Positions 50,907 to 60,296 are shown, counted from the stretch's first letter. The stretch is DNA of 64,000 bases from CAG-390 sp964590755 (GCA_964590755.1 CAZPYK010000003.1:4178-68177), one strand, 5' to 3'. Numbers and translations are program-made. Notes: generated by a model from the letters alone, not told the origin.

Positions 50907-51631
50907 TGCGCTTCGATATAATGACCTTGTTCCCCGAGTTGGTGGGGTATGTGCTGTCCGAAAGCATAATCGGTCGGGCGCAGAAGAGCGGTGCCATAGA
51001 GGTGGGAATACACAATATACGCGACCACAGCGAGGATAAGAATCGCCGTGTGGACGACACGCCGTACGGCGGCGGTAAGGGGATGCTCATGGCGGCGCCG
51101 CCGATATATAATTGCTATAAGTCGATAATAGATGCATCCACGACCGAGATGAGGACGCGGCGCATATTTATGTCCCCGAAGGGCAAGGTGCTGGATCAGC
51201 GGCATGCTTTGGAGCTTTCGATGAATTACGACAGGCTCATCATCCTTTGCGGTCATTACGAGGGTGTGGATCAACGAATAATCGATGAGATCATAGACGA
51301 GGAGATCTCCATAGGGGACTATGTGCTGACCGGCGGCGAGATCCCCGCGTGCATTTTGGTGGATGCCGTGGCGAGAACGGTGGACGGCGTGCTTTCGGCG
51401 CGCGAGTGCTTTGAGAGCGAGAGCCATTCCGCGGGTGTCCTCGAATATCCGCAATATACTCGTCCGTATGAATTTCACGGGGTCAAGGTGCCGGATGTGC
51501 TGCTTTCCGGGCATCACGCCAATATAGAGCGCTGGCGCGCCGAGGAAGCGTTGCGACTTACTCAAAGGCTGCGCCCGGATCTGTTGGAAAAGTCGGACGC
51601 GAATAAGGATAAAACGGATAAAGAAACATAA
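50903..51631 (+). CDS. trmD: tRNA (guanine-N1)-methyltransferase TrmD
   Basis: A 242-residue SPOUT methyltransferase that makes m1G37 in tRNAs and prevents frameshifts. Hallmarks are FDIMTLFPELV, DDTPYGGGKGMLMAAPPIY, the knot region LCGHYEGVDQRIIDE and DYVLTGGEIPACILVDAVAR. It overlaps rimM by 4 bp (ATGA). Instead of rplS, the next gene is an O-antigen-ligase-like protein 39 bp downstream. Confidence 0.97.
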   Translation: MMRFDIMTLFPELVGYVLSESIIGRAQKSGAIEVGIHNIRDHSEDKNRRVDDTPYGGGKGMLMAAPPIYNCYKSIIDASTTEMRTRRIFMSPKGKVLDQRHALELSMNYDRLIILCGHYEGVDQRIIDEIIDEEISIGDYVLTGGEIPACILVDAVARTVDGVLSARECFESESHSAGVLEYPQYTRPYEFHGVKVPDVLLSGHHANIERWRAEEALRLTQRLRPDLLEKSDANKDKTDKET

Positions 51632-51670
51632 AAATGTTTTTAATTCAAAAAAGATAAGGGGGACGATCTC

Positions 51671-53626
51671 GTGAGCGAGCGAAGCGTAAAGAATAAGAGC
51701 GAAGAACGCATGAGCTGCTTTGAGCTTATATGCTCGGACATAGACGAGAAGCTGGACAGCGGTCGGATCGGCGGGACTATGACGGGATATTCTCGCGTTC
51801 GGGAAGATTTTGATTCATCCGCCATAGTCACGACGATCAGACGTTCCGGAAGCGGCAAGGGCGTTTGGCGACGAATAAAGCGCGGCGTGGCGCGTCAATT
51901 TGAGTCATCGGTGCTGATGAATTTGATATATCGCTTAAGGCGGGCTGTGCTGACCGGCATGAACAAGACCTACGGGGTCTTCTTCGTGACATTCGGCATA
52001 TATGCTTCGCTTATCTACTTAATTAAAAAATATGCTCTCGATATCTCGGATGTATCATATTGGGATCTTGTTTTCGGTGTGTCATCGGTGATCGTGGCGT
52101 TTCCGTTGCTGTTCAGTTCGCGCTCACTCGTGCAGTCTCTCGGCAGCAGCGTGATATTGCACCATGTTTTGAGCGATGCTTGCGGAGTTACCACCGATAA
52201 GCTTTCCGCAAAAGCGAGCAGACGTGAATCCGAGCAGAGTTGGGCGGTGATCGCGGGCATTGCCTGCGGCATGTTGACATATCCGGTCCCGCCGTCAACG
52301 TTTTTGATAGGCATCTCGTTGATTGCATTTCTTTCCCTTATGCTGACATTTCCCGAGACCGGTGTTTTGATCTCACTGGTCGCGTCACCTTTTTTGAGTC
52401 TTTTGGGGCATCCGTCGATAGTGTTGGCTGCTATGACTTTTATTGCCGCCGGGGGCTTTGCGATCAAGCTTTTGCGCGGTAAACGAACTGCGATCTGCGG
52501 TCCTATTGAGGTGACGGTGTGGGCGTTTGCGTTGCTTACCGTCGCCGGCGGAGCGTTCACCGCGGAAAACAGCGGAAGCGTTGCGAGCGCTTTGCTGCGT
52601 GCTTCCGTGATGCTTATATATTTTCTGATCGTCAATTCCGTGAAGGACAGAAAAAGGCTCAAGACCTGCATCACGCTCATGGTCGCGTCGGCCGCCGCGG
52701 TGTCCTTCATCGGGGTCGCCGAATATCTCTTGGGGCATGCGGCGTACGATTGGCTGGACAGCGAACTCTTCGCGGGCATTTCGGGGCGCAGTACCTCGGT
52801 GTTTTCCAATCCGAATACTCTTGCTTACTATATAATTACCGTGTTTCCGTTATCTCTTGCGGAAACGGTGTTGGCCAAGGAGCGTCGAGAGAGGGTGCTT
52901 GCGGGTTTTGCGGCGGTATCCATGCTCGTTTGTACGGTGCTTACATGGTCTCGCGGCGCGTGGCTCGGTATGGCGGTGTCGGCGTTTGTGTTTTTGATGA
53001 TGCTGAGTTCTCGCGCGATAGCGATAATTCCCATCGGCGCAACGATCCTGTCATTGGCGTCCGCTGCGGCACCGCGCAGTTTCGGAGCGCGCATATCAAG
53101 CATGGTTTCGATGAGTGACAGTGCGAATTATTACCGTGTGCGCATCTGGAACGGTGCCTGCGATATTATAAAAAGATATTTCTTCGGCGGTATAGGCATC
53201 GGCGAGGATATATTCGGCGAGATCTATACCCGCGTGGCAGCCCCCGAGGTGTGGAACGCGATGCACGCCCACAGCCTTTGGCTGCAAATCATCATAGAGC
53301 TGGGGGCTCCGGGAATCATTGTTTTTGCCTTGCTGCTGTTTTTCCTGCTTCAAAAATCATTTGAATGCGTAAGCCGAGGAGACCGAAAGCTCGGTGTGAT
53401 GTGCGGAGCGTGCGTGTGCGGCGCCGTTGCTCCGATGGTGGCGGGAGCGTTCGACCATGTGCTTTACAACAACACGGTACTGTTCACCTTTTGGGCTGTT
53501 GCGGGTTTGGCATCCGCGGCGGCGGAGATACGGTGTTCCGAGCTGAATGAAATATCCGTCGGCAACACCTCCGCAGTCAATGACGAAAGGTCGGCCGCCG
53601 CGACACTTCGCTTGAAGCGCAAGTGA
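51671..53626 (+). CDS. O-antigen ligase/polymerase (Wzy_C) family membrane protein
   Basis: A 651-residue protein. A cytoplasmic N-terminus of ~95 residues precedes about 12 membrane segments. The family signature VLTWSRGAWLGMAVSAFVFL and the loop with VWNAMHAHSLWLQIIIELGAPG (ligase-type H-x-LWLQ) are present. It would polymerise or transfer a lipid-linked glycan on the outer face of the membrane. The start is GTG at 51671 after AAGGGGGA. The final two codons and the TGA stop are supplied by the truncated MITE copy at 53619, so the original C-terminus may have been longer or different. Confidence 0.83.
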   Translation: MSERSVKNKSEERMSCFELICSDIDEKLDSGRIGGTMTGYSRVREDFDSSAIVTTIRRSGSGKGVWRRIKRGVARQFESSVLMNLIYRLRRAVLTGMNKTYGVFFVTFGIYASLIYLIKKYALDISDVSYWDLVFGVSSVIVAFPLLFSSRSLVQSLGSSVILHHVLSDACGVTTDKLSAKASRRESEQSWAVIAGIACGMLTYPVPPSTFLIGISLIAFLSLMLTFPETGVLISLVASPFLSLLGHPSIVLAAMTFIAAGGFAIKLLRGKRTAICGPIEVTVWAFALLTVAGGAFTAENSGSVASALLRASVMLIYFLIVNSVKDRKRLKTCITLMVASAAAVSFIGVAEYLLGHAAYDWLDSELFAGISGRSTSVFSNPNTLAYYIITVFPLSLAETVLAKERRERVLAGFAAVSMLVCTVLTWSRGAWLGMAVSAFVFLMMLSSRAIAIIPIGATILSLASAAAPRSFGARISSMVSMSDSANYYRVRIWNGACDIIKRYFFGGIGIGEDIFGEIYTRVAAPEVWNAMHAHSLWLQIIIELGAPGIIVFALLLFFLLQKSFECVSRGDRKLGVMCGACVCGAVAPMVAGAFDHVLYNNTVLFTFWAVAGLASAAAEIRCSELNEISVGNTSAVNDERSAAATLRLKRK

Positions 53627-53668
53627 GTAAAAAAGGCTGGAGCCGCGAATTGTGCGGTGTTGCCTTAA
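53619..53668. mobile_element. Truncated right-end copy of the MITE-like element
   Basis: 50 bp matching 36916-36965 with two mismatches, ending in the same terminal repeat ...GTGTTGCCTTAA. The left half is missing. It contains the stop codon of the O-antigen-ligase-like gene and lies just before the DUF4330 gene. Confidence 0.8.
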
Positions 53669-53708
53669 CGTCTTTGATAGTTTTGATTTGGAAAGGAATA
53701 TTCATAAC

Positions 53709-54239
53709 ATGTCAAAAAATAACGGTACTTCGCGTGCGCAAGCAAAGCATCGATTTAATATATTGGATGCTCTGATAATAATTATCGCGGCGGCTGTTGC
53801 GGCTGTGCTTCTTATGGCGTATCTCCCCGGAGGGCTTGCGCGTATATCGTCGGATGGGGATACCACGATAATCTATACCGTTGAGGTGCAGGGGATCAAG
53901 AGAGATCTCGCATCCGGGATCTCGGTAAACGATCCCGTCACCGAAAAACAAACGTCGGTCGCGTTGGGGCGCGTCAGCTCCGAGGTCGAGGTGACGGCTT
54001 ACAATTATGTCAGGTATGACACGAAGACCGGAGAGGTCGTGCTTGACGAATATGACGATCTTGCGACGATATTGATAACGATCACCGCCGATGCGCGCTC
54101 TGACGGATCACGCGGCTATACGGTGAACGGTTGCCGCATTGCGATAGGCGCGGAATACAGCTTGAGCATTCCGAACTTTGAGGGGATCGGAACATGCATA
54201 AGCATAAGTGAGATATCCGGGAACGGAGGTGCAGAATAA
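53709..54239 (+). CDS. DUF4330 domain-containing membrane-anchored protein
   Basis: A 176-residue protein: short polar N-terminus, one membrane segment (FNILDALIIIIAAAVAAVLL) and an extracytoplasmic beta-rich domain with TTIIYTVEVQGIKRDLASGI. The FNILD start of the membrane helix and the following fold fit DUF4330. Function unknown. GAAAGGA lies about 12 nt before the ATG at 53709. It is immediately followed by a second protein of the same layout and is preceded by the Wzy_C gene, so a role in glycan assembly is possible (inference from neighbours only). Confidence 0.72.
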   Translation: MSKNNGTSRAQAKHRFNILDALIIIIAAAVAAVLLMAYLPGGLARISSDGDTTIIYTVEVQGIKRDLASGISVNDPVTEKQTSVALGRVSSEVEVTAYNYVRYDTKTGEVVLDEYDDLATILITITADARSDGSRGYTVNGCRIAIGAEYSLSIPNFEGIGTCISISEISGNGGAE

Positions 54240-54743
54240 ATGAATACCGAAAGATCCGAGAAAAACGGAAGTACGGGGGTGCGCTTCGGTGCGACGGATA
54301 TAGCAATAATTTTATTGGTCATAATATCCGTGGCTTCGATCGTAATCCGTATGGTGTCGGACAGCGCGTCCTTTGGAAAAGAGACGGAGGAGTGTGTGCT
54401 GCAGTTTGAAGCCGTGCAGGTGAGATATACGACTTACGACGCGCTTGAAGCGGAGGGGGATGTGTATATAGGCGATCGTTTGCTGGGAAAGTTGTCTTCT
54501 CAGATCACGTATGCGCCCTCGGCGCTTCACACCTTCGATGATGTCGGCGCTCCCGTTGATGTTCATTATCCCGAAAACACATTGATCGATATCACCGGTG
54601 AGGTTGAATGCTCGCTGGTGAAGACCGAAGGGGGCTATGTTACCGCCGACGGTATCCACCTTGCACCGGGAACCGAGATCACGCTAAAGCTGCGCACGGT
54701 CGACCTTAAGGTCACGGTGATATCACTGTCTCCGACCGAATAA
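54240..54743 (+). CDS. Hypothetical single-pass membrane protein, DUF4330-like layout
   Basis: A 167-residue protein beginning directly after the preceding stop (TAA-ATG with no gap; GGAGG lies about 11 nt upstream). It has a polar N-terminus, one membrane segment (ATDIAIILLVIISVASIVIR) and a beta-rich outer domain. Its layout and size match the upstream DUF4330 protein, and the two may be diverged paralogues that work as a pair. I do not recognise a named family. Confidence 0.65.
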   Translation: MNTERSEKNGSTGVRFGATDIAIILLVIISVASIVIRMVSDSASFGKETEECVLQFEAVQVRYTTYDALEAEGDVYIGDRLLGKLSSQITYAPSALHTFDDVGAPVDVHYPENTLIDITGEVECSLVKTEGGYVTADGIHLAPGTEITLKLRTVDLKVTVISLSPTE

Positions 54744-54842
54744 CACGGTGCGGTACCCGATCGGTTTTCGGTTTTTGACGGAATGATTAATATTTAACGA
54801 ATCGGCAATGTAACAGAACGTTAAATATCATCACTTTGTCTA

Positions 54843-54871
54843 TTGATTTTATTTGTTTTGTAGGATATAAT
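54843..54871 (+). promoter_or_regulatory. Predicted promoter of ptsH
   Basis: TTGATT (54843-54848), 17-bp spacer, TATAAT (54866-54871), 50 bp before the HPr start. Confidence 0.7.
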
Positions 54872-54921
54872 ATTAATTAAGACCAAAAGTGTCCCCCAAA
54901 GAGCTTGATAAGGAGTCCGAA

Positions 54922-55185
54922 ATGATCTCACGCGAAGTTACCATAAATAATAACGGCGGCTTACACGCCAGACCCGCAACTTATTTCATACAGAAAGCCA
55001 ATTCTTACGTCTGCTCCATTTGGATCCAAAAGGATGATCGCAAAATGAATGCAAAGAGCCTTTTGGGTGTTCTCTCGATAGGAATCGCCAAGGGCATGAC
55101 CGTTACGCTCATTGCGGACGGACCTGACGAAAAGGATGCTCTTGATGGGCTTGAAGCGCTCATCAACACCGGCTTTGCCGAATAA
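54922..55185 (+). CDS. ptsH: HPr family phosphocarrier protein
   Basis: An 87-residue HPr. The active-site His15 lies in GGLHARPATYF and the regulatory Ser region reads MNAKSLLGVLSIG, so both the PEP-dependent and the HPr-kinase sites are present. That combination means true HPr rather than Crh. It passes phosphate from enzyme I to sugar permeases and, when Ser-phosphorylated, supports CcpA-type catabolite repression. AAGGAG lies about 7 nt before the ATG at 54922. It is monocistronic; ptsI is not in the window. Confidence 0.93.
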   Translation: MISREVTINNNGGLHARPATYFIQKANSYVCSIWIQKDDRKMNAKSLLGVLSIGIAKGMTVTLIADGPDEKDALDGLEALINTGFAE

Positions 55186-55298
55186 TTGTTGGTTTTTGAT
55201 CTCTTTTGCAACGGTGATGATAACGATCCGTTCATTGATCTCGGCTATTCGGTGTATGCTTTTATAATACATAAAGTCTGCCGATGGCAGGATCCGAA

Positions 55299-55327
55299 CA
55301 GGGTTGTCAAGCTTATTGATGACCCTG
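55299..55327 (+). terminator. Hairpin between ptsH and uvrC
   Basis: CAGGGTTGTCA pairs imperfectly with TGATGACCCTG, followed by CTTTGCTGTTGTTTT. It may end the ptsH transcript, though it lies 114 bp past its stop and close to uvrC. Confidence 0.45.
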
Positions 55328-55353
55328 CTTTGCTGTTGTTTTACAGATAGGGA

Positions 55354-57342
55354 ATGAATAACGATAATAATTTGATTGAAGGCTGCGCGGATGAGATAAA
55401 GCGCGGGCGCTTGCTTGCGGAGGCGTGTGAGCTTCCGCTTTCTCCGGGTGTGTATATTATGAAAAACATATCCGGCAAGGTCATATATGTCGGAAAGTCG
55501 CGAAAGCTTCGTGACCGTGTTTCTCAATACTTTCGCAACGGAGAGAAAAACCTTAAGACCCGCCGCATGGTGGCGTCGGTCGATCGTTTTGAGTATATAG
55601 TTTGCGATACCGAGATCGAAGCGCTCACTCTCGAAAATACGCTTATCAAGCAATACTCACCGCGGTATAATATCAGATTGAAGGATGCAAAATCATATCC
55701 TTACATCAAGATTACCGCCGAGGCGTTTCCGCGTCTTGTGATGAGTCGCAAGCGAGAGAATGACGGCGCGAGATATTTCGGGCCGTATTCCGGCACGTCG
55801 ACGGTGTTTTCCGTTATGGCGCTCGTGAACAAAACGTTCGGTCTGCCATCCTGCAAAAAGCGTTTCCCCGCAGATATAGGGAAGGAACGCCCGTGCTTAT
55901 ATTACAGAATAGGGCAATGCTGCGGAGTTTGCACCGGAAGTGTCGATACCGAACGATACGGAGAGCTGATATCTTACGCCGCCGAGGTACTGCGCGGCAA
56001 CACCTCTGCCGCAAGACGCAAGCTTGAGGCCCGGATGTATGAGTATGCGGAAGCCGAGGCGTTTGAAGCCGCCGCGCGTTGTCGCGATACCATAAAAGCG
56101 CTTGAGGCTTTGTCACAAAAGCAAAAGGTCGTGGCCTCTCCCGATTGCGATGAGGATGTATTCGGCGTGTATTATGACGATGCGCTGTCGGTCATGTCAA
56201 TGCTGATGATACGCGGCGGTGCGCTGACAGACAAGGTGGATTTTTCTATTCCCGGAGAGGCTATCGTGGATCCGAAGAGTCTGTGCTCTTTGGTGTGCGA
56301 ATATTATCGCAGGTGCGATTCGGCACCGACGCGAGTGCTTGTCGGTTTTGATTGCGACGAGGAAGATATTACCGTAATGTCGGACTATTTGAGCGACATT
56401 GTCGGAGGACGAGTGCGGGTGTCGGTCCCCAAAATAGGTGATAATCGGAAGCTGTGCGACATGGCGGCAGACAATGCCCGAGAGGCGGCACTGCGTCTGC
56501 GTCGCGATCACGACCGAAACGAGGATGCGTTGATAAGGCTTGCCGCGCTCTTGGGACTTGAGGTGATCCCGGAGCGTATAGAGGCGTATGATATCTCAAA
56601 CCTGGGCGATGAGCATATAACGGCGGGCATGATAGTTTGCGAGAACGGCAGCTTCAGAAAACGTGATTACAGAAGCTTTAAGATAAGCTCCACCGCGGGA
56701 GCGGACGATTACGGTGCTTTGCGCGAGACGTTAAGGCGAAGGCTGGCGCATCTTGTGAGCGTTGCCGACGATGCGGCCGAGAGCGATGCGCTGTCCGTTA
56801 CGCCCGATCTGATATTGCTTGACGGCGGCGCGGCGCATCTCGGTGTCGCTCTTGATGTCATGGACGAGCTCGGTGTGAGACTGCCTGCCGTGGGAATGGT
56901 CAAGGATGACTTTCACAAGACTCGCGCTCTGATTACCGCGGATGGCGAGGTCGGGATCGCAAAGGAACGCGAGGTATATGGGTTGATCTACCGCATACAG
57001 GAGGAGGTCCACCGCTTCACCGTGTCGAAAATGTCCGCCGCAAAGCGCAAGACCTACAAGACTTCGACCTTGGAGAAGATAAAGGGAATAGGCCCCGCAA
57101 AGTCAAAATTGCTTCTGTCCGCTCTCGGGGGGCTGGGAGCCGTAAAGGCTGCCGACCGCGAGACTCTGTGCGCCGTTAAAGGGATATCGGAGTCAGAGGC
57201 GCTTGCGGTGTACGGATATTTTCATCCGAACTCCGCCGCGGGAGACGAGAAACCCGAACAGCAAATAAATCGCGGGAGGACCGAAAACGATGATGAGGAT
57301 AATAACCGGAAGCGCACGGGGGACGAAGCTTCTGACTCTTGA
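55354..57342 (+). CDS. uvrC: UvrABC system protein C
   Basis: A 662-residue excision nuclease subunit making both cuts around a lesion. The GIY-YIG domain (LPLSPGVYIMKNISGKVIYV, GKSRKLRDRVSQYF) makes the 3' cut. The UVR domain (about residues 205-240) binds UvrB. The RNase H-like domain (EAYDISNLGDEHITAGMIV, LILLDGGAAHLGVAL) makes the 5' cut, and C-terminal helix-hairpin-helix motifs (LEKIKGIGPAKSKLLL, AVKGISESEALAVYG) bind DNA. The last ~35 residues are charged and low in complexity, and their coding overlaps rsmD by 53 bp. Confidence 0.97.
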   Translation: MNNDNNLIEGCADEIKRGRLLAEACELPLSPGVYIMKNISGKVIYVGKSRKLRDRVSQYFRNGEKNLKTRRMVASVDRFEYIVCDTEIEALTLENTLIKQYSPRYNIRLKDAKSYPYIKITAEAFPRLVMSRKRENDGARYFGPYSGTSTVFSVMALVNKTFGLPSCKKRFPADIGKERPCLYYRIGQCCGVCTGSVDTERYGELISYAAEVLRGNTSAARRKLEARMYEYAEAEAFEAAARCRDTIKALEALSQKQKVVASPDCDEDVFGVYYDDALSVMSMLMIRGGALTDKVDFSIPGEAIVDPKSLCSLVCEYYRRCDSAPTRVLVGFDCDEEDITVMSDYLSDIVGGRVRVSVPKIGDNRKLCDMAADNAREAALRLRRDHDRNEDALIRLAALLGLEVIPERIEAYDISNLGDEHITAGMIVCENGSFRKRDYRSFKISSTAGADDYGALRETLRRRLAHLVSVADDAAESDALSVTPDLILLDGGAAHLGVALDVMDELGVRLPAVGMVKDDFHKTRALITADGEVGIAKEREVYGLIYRIQEEVHRFTVSKMSAAKRKTYKTSTLEKIKGIGPAKSKLLLSALGGLGAVKAADRETLCAVKGISESEALAVYGYFHPNSAAGDEKPEQQINRGRTENDDEDNNRKRTGDEASDS

Positions 57343-57865
57343 GGGAGATGCGACTCGCCCGACTTCCGAAAGAGCCAAAGAGGCGATCTTTTCGATGCTT
57401 CAGTTTTCTCTTCGCGGAAAAAAAGTGCTCGATATGTTTGCCGGATCGGGGCAGATGGGACTTGAAGCGCTCAGTCGCGGAGCGTCTCTTGCCGTGCTGT
57501 GCGATATGTCGTCGGCAGCGATCGAGGTCATAAAGAAAAATGCAGCCAAGACGCGGCTGGAGGACGGCTGTCGAATAATCGGCTGTGACGCGCTCAAGCT
57601 TGCGAAATATATCTCCGACGAACGCTTCGAGCTTGTGTTCATCGATCCGCCGTACGCATCCGGGCTGATCCCTCAATGCATTCGTTCGCTTATGAGCGGC
57701 GGGCTTTTGGAGTGCGGCGCTTTGCTCGTTTGCGAGAGCGACAAAAACGGCGCCTTTCCGTCGGACGAGCTTTTTGCCTCCGGCGAGCTTGAGCTTTTAA
57801 AAAGCGCCGTATACGGCGCGGCGCGTGTTACGATAATAAGATATACGGGAGGTGCAATCGAATGA
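57290..57865 (+). CDS. rsmD: 16S rRNA (guanine966-N2)-methyltransferase RsmD
   Basis: A 191-residue SAM enzyme that methylates G966 of 16S rRNA. Features: MRIITGSARGTKL, TRPTSERAKEAIFSML, SAM loop LDMFAGSGQMGLEALSRGA and catalytic FIDPPYASGL. GGGAGG at 57274-57279 fixes the ATG at 57290 (57293 is an alternative). It lies inside the 3' end of uvrC in another frame, and overlaps coaD by 4 bp, so uvrC-rsmD-coaD are tightly coupled. Confidence 0.95.
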   Translation: MMRIITGSARGTKLLTLEGDATRPTSERAKEAIFSMLQFSLRGKKVLDMFAGSGQMGLEALSRGASLAVLCDMSSAAIEVIKKNAAKTRLEDGCRIIGCDALKLAKYISDERFELVFIDPPYASGLIPQCIRSLMSGGLLECGALLVCESDKNGAFPSDELFASGELELLKSAVYGAARVTIIRYTGGAIE

Positions 57866-58362
57866 CGCTTGCCATAGTTCCCGGAAGCTTTGATCCCATG
57901 ACTCTCGGGCATAAGGATGTCATAGAGCGTGCAGCGCGGTTGTTTGACAGGGTCGTTGTCGCAATAATGATAAATCCGGACAAGCAGGGAATGTTTACTC
58001 TGCTCGAACGCCAAAGGATCGCCGAACTGACGCTTTCGGGGCTGGACGTTGAGATCCTTGTATCGGAAGGATATCTTGTCGATCTTGCCGAAAGGCTCGG
58101 CGCCGATGCAATAGTCAAGGGCGTAAGAACGACCGAGGATTTTGAATATGAGCAGAGCATGGCTCTGTTCAATCATGAACATTATCCCGATTGTGAAACG
58201 ATATATCTTCCGTCATACGGAAAAAAGACGAGCATCAGCTCAACCGCCGCGCGCGCTCGGATAATGAGCGGAGAGGCGACCGCCGATCTGCTTGCCGACG
58301 CGGCGGTTGAGTATATACGCAGTCTGAATATGTCGATAAAAAATAATGTAAGTCAACCATGA
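57862..58362 (+). CDS. coaD: Phosphopantetheine adenylyltransferase
   Basis: A 166-residue nucleotidyltransferase making dephospho-CoA from 4'-phosphopantetheine and ATP, the fourth step of CoA synthesis. The T/HxGH motif appears in VPGSFDPMTLGHKDVIERAA, and the C-terminal ISSTAAR in KKTSISSTAARA replaces ISSS/TxxR of homologues. ATGA overlap with rsmD, the usual partner in Firmicutes. Confidence 0.96.
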   Translation: MTLAIVPGSFDPMTLGHKDVIERAARLFDRVVVAIMINPDKQGMFTLLERQRIAELTLSGLDVEILVSEGYLVDLAERLGADAIVKGVRTTEDFEYEQSMALFNHEHYPDCETIYLPSYGKKTSISSTAARARIMSGEATADLLADAAVEYIRSLNMSIKNNVSQP

Positions 58363-58385
58363 ATGTGAAAGGAATTGTAAAATAA

Positions 58386-60296
58386 ATGAAAGACGGATTT
58401 GTAAAGGTCGCGGCGGCGGTGCCGGAGCTGCGCGTTGCCGATTGCACCTTCAATGCGGATAAGATCATCGAGCTTGCCGAAGAAACCGAGCGCTCGGGAG
58501 CGATCGTCACGGTGTTCCCCGAGCTTTCGGTGACCGGCTATACATGTCAGGATATATTCTTCCACGGCACGCTTCTCGATGCCGCGGAGAGAGAAGTCGC
58601 AAGGATCGCGCAAAAAACCGCCGAGCTGGATACGCTGATATTTGTCGGCGCTCCGATATCTCATTTCGGCAAGCTTTATAATTGTGCGGTTGCGTTGCGG
58701 CACGGATCGATACTCGGAATAGTTCCCAAAAGCTTGATCCCGAATTATTCCGAATTTTATGAGGGAAGATATTTTGCTCCCGCGCCGGAGAAAAATGAGC
58801 AGATCGAATATGCCTCGCAGACCTGTGCATTCGGCACAAAGCTGCTCTTTAAGCATCAAAAGCTCGGCGAGCTGATCGTTGCCGTCGAAATTTGCGAGGA
58901 TGTTTGGGGTCAGTTTTCGCCGTCCGGTCCGCATTGTGCCGCGGGCGCCACGCTCATTGCAAATCTTTCGGCATCAAACGAGCTCATAGGCAAACCCGAA
59001 TACAGGCACAGTCTTGTCGGTGGCAATTCGGCTCACAACATGTGCGGATATATATACGCATCCTCGGGCAGCGATGAGTCCACGACAGATCTTGTCTTTT
59101 CCGGGCATTCGCTTATTTACGAGGGCGGTGCTTTAATGGCGGAAAAAAAGCCCTTTTCATCCGATCGCTTCATCACCGCGGACATCGACGTAAAAAAGAT
59201 CGTCTTTGAACGCGCCAAGAACAATGTTTTTATCAGCCGCCAAAATGAAGAATATCTGCTGATACCGTTCGGCGACTCGCTGACGCAAACAAGGCTTGAA
59301 AGAAGCTTTATGCGGATGCCGTTCGTGCCCGGCGATGACTCGGTGCGCTCCGAGCGATGCCGCTTGATTCTTGATATGCAGGCTACGGCGCTGGCAAAGA
59401 GGATAAAGCATACGGGAGCCAAGGCTGCCGTTGTGGGGGTTTCCGGCGGGCTGGATTCCGCGTTGGCGCTCATCGTGGCGGTTAACGCCATGAAAAAGCT
59501 GTCTCGCCCCACGACCGATGTCATGACGATCACCATGCCGTGCTTCGGGACAGGGAAGCGGACCCGTTCCAACGCCGAGGAGCTTTCTCTGTTGCTCGGT
59601 GCCGATTTTAAATGTGTCGATATCTTCGATTCGGTCAAGCAACATCTGAATGACATAGGTCACCCGCTTGACGTGTACGATGTGACATACGAAAATGCAC
59701 AGGCTCGCGAGCGCACGCAGGTATTGATGGACATTGCCAATCAATGCGGCGGGCTCGTGATCGGCACCGGCGATCTTTCCGAGGTGGCACTGGGATGGTC
59801 CACATATAACGGCGACCATATGTCAATGTATGCCGTCAATTGTACGATACCGAAAACGTTGGTAAGGTATATGGTCGGATATTATGCCGACACCTGCGAC
59901 AACGAAAGACTTTGCAAAGTTTTATATGATATATTGAATACCCCGGTTTCTCCGGAGCTGGTTCCCTCAAGCGGAGACGGCATTGATCAGCGTACCGAGG
60001 ATATACTCGGTACGTATGAGCTTCACGACTTTTTCCTTTACTATATGATCAGATGCGGATATTCTCCCGAAAAGTTGCTTAGGATAGCCGCTAAGACCTT
60101 TGCGGAGAAATATGATGAGGATTATATCAAAAAAACATTGAAGCTCTTTTGCAAACGCTTTTTTGCACAGCAGTTTAAGCGCTCCTGTGTTCCCGATGGT
60201 GTGAAGGTCGGAACGGTGGCTCTGTCTCCTCGCGGAGATTGGCGCATGTCCTCCGACACATCGGCTGCCGAATGGTTAAGATCGTTGGAAGATTGA
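58386..60296 (+). CDS. nadE: Glutamine-dependent NAD(+) synthetase
   Basis: A 636-residue enzyme that amidates deamido-NAD to NAD. The N-terminal nitrilase-type glutaminase has its Glu in FPELSVTGYTCQD, Lys in PKSLIPNYSEF and Cys in VEICEDVWG. The C-terminal synthetase has the PP-loop VGVSGGLDSALALI and GTGDLSEVALGWSTYNGDHM. Because it carries its own glutaminase it can use glutamine, unlike the shorter ammonia-dependent form. It starts 23 bp after coaD; AAAGGA lies about 12 nt before the ATG. A strong terminator ends the operon. Confidence 0.96.
   Translation: MKDGFVKVAAAVPELRVADCTFNADKIIELAEETERSGAIVTVFPELSVTGYTCQDIFFHGTLLDAAEREVARIAQKTAELDTLIFVGAPISHFGKLYNCAVALRHGSILGIVPKSLIPNYSEFYEGRYFAPAPEKNEQIEYASQTCAFGTKLLFKHQKLGELIVAVEICEDVWGQFSPSGPHCAAGATLIANLSASNELIGKPEYRHSLVGGNSAHNMCGYIYASSGSDESTTDLVFSGHSLIYEGGALMAEKKPFSSDRFITADIDVKKIVFERAKNNVFISRQNEEYLLIPFGDSLTQTRLERSFMRMPFVPGDDSVRSERCRLILDMQATALAKRIKHTGAKAAVVGVSGGLDSALALIVAVNAMKKLSRPTTDVMTITMPCFGTGKRTRSNAEELSLLLGADFKCVDIFDSVKQHLNDIGHPLDVYDVTYENAQARERTQVLMDIANQCGGLVIGTGDLSEVALGWSTYNGDHMSMYAVNCTIPKTLVRYMVGYYADTCDNERLCKVLYDILNTPVSPELVPSSGDGIDQRTEDILGTYELHDFFLYYMIRCGYSPEKLLRIAAKTFAEKYDEDYIKKTLKLFCKRFFAQQFKRSCVPDGVKVGTVALSPRGDWRMSSDTSAAEWLRSLED

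Noticed and set aside
51671..53626. Prophage or transposase genes near the two MITE copies
   Set aside because: All neighbouring genes are chromosomal-type; no integrase or transposase motif was seen anywhere in the window.
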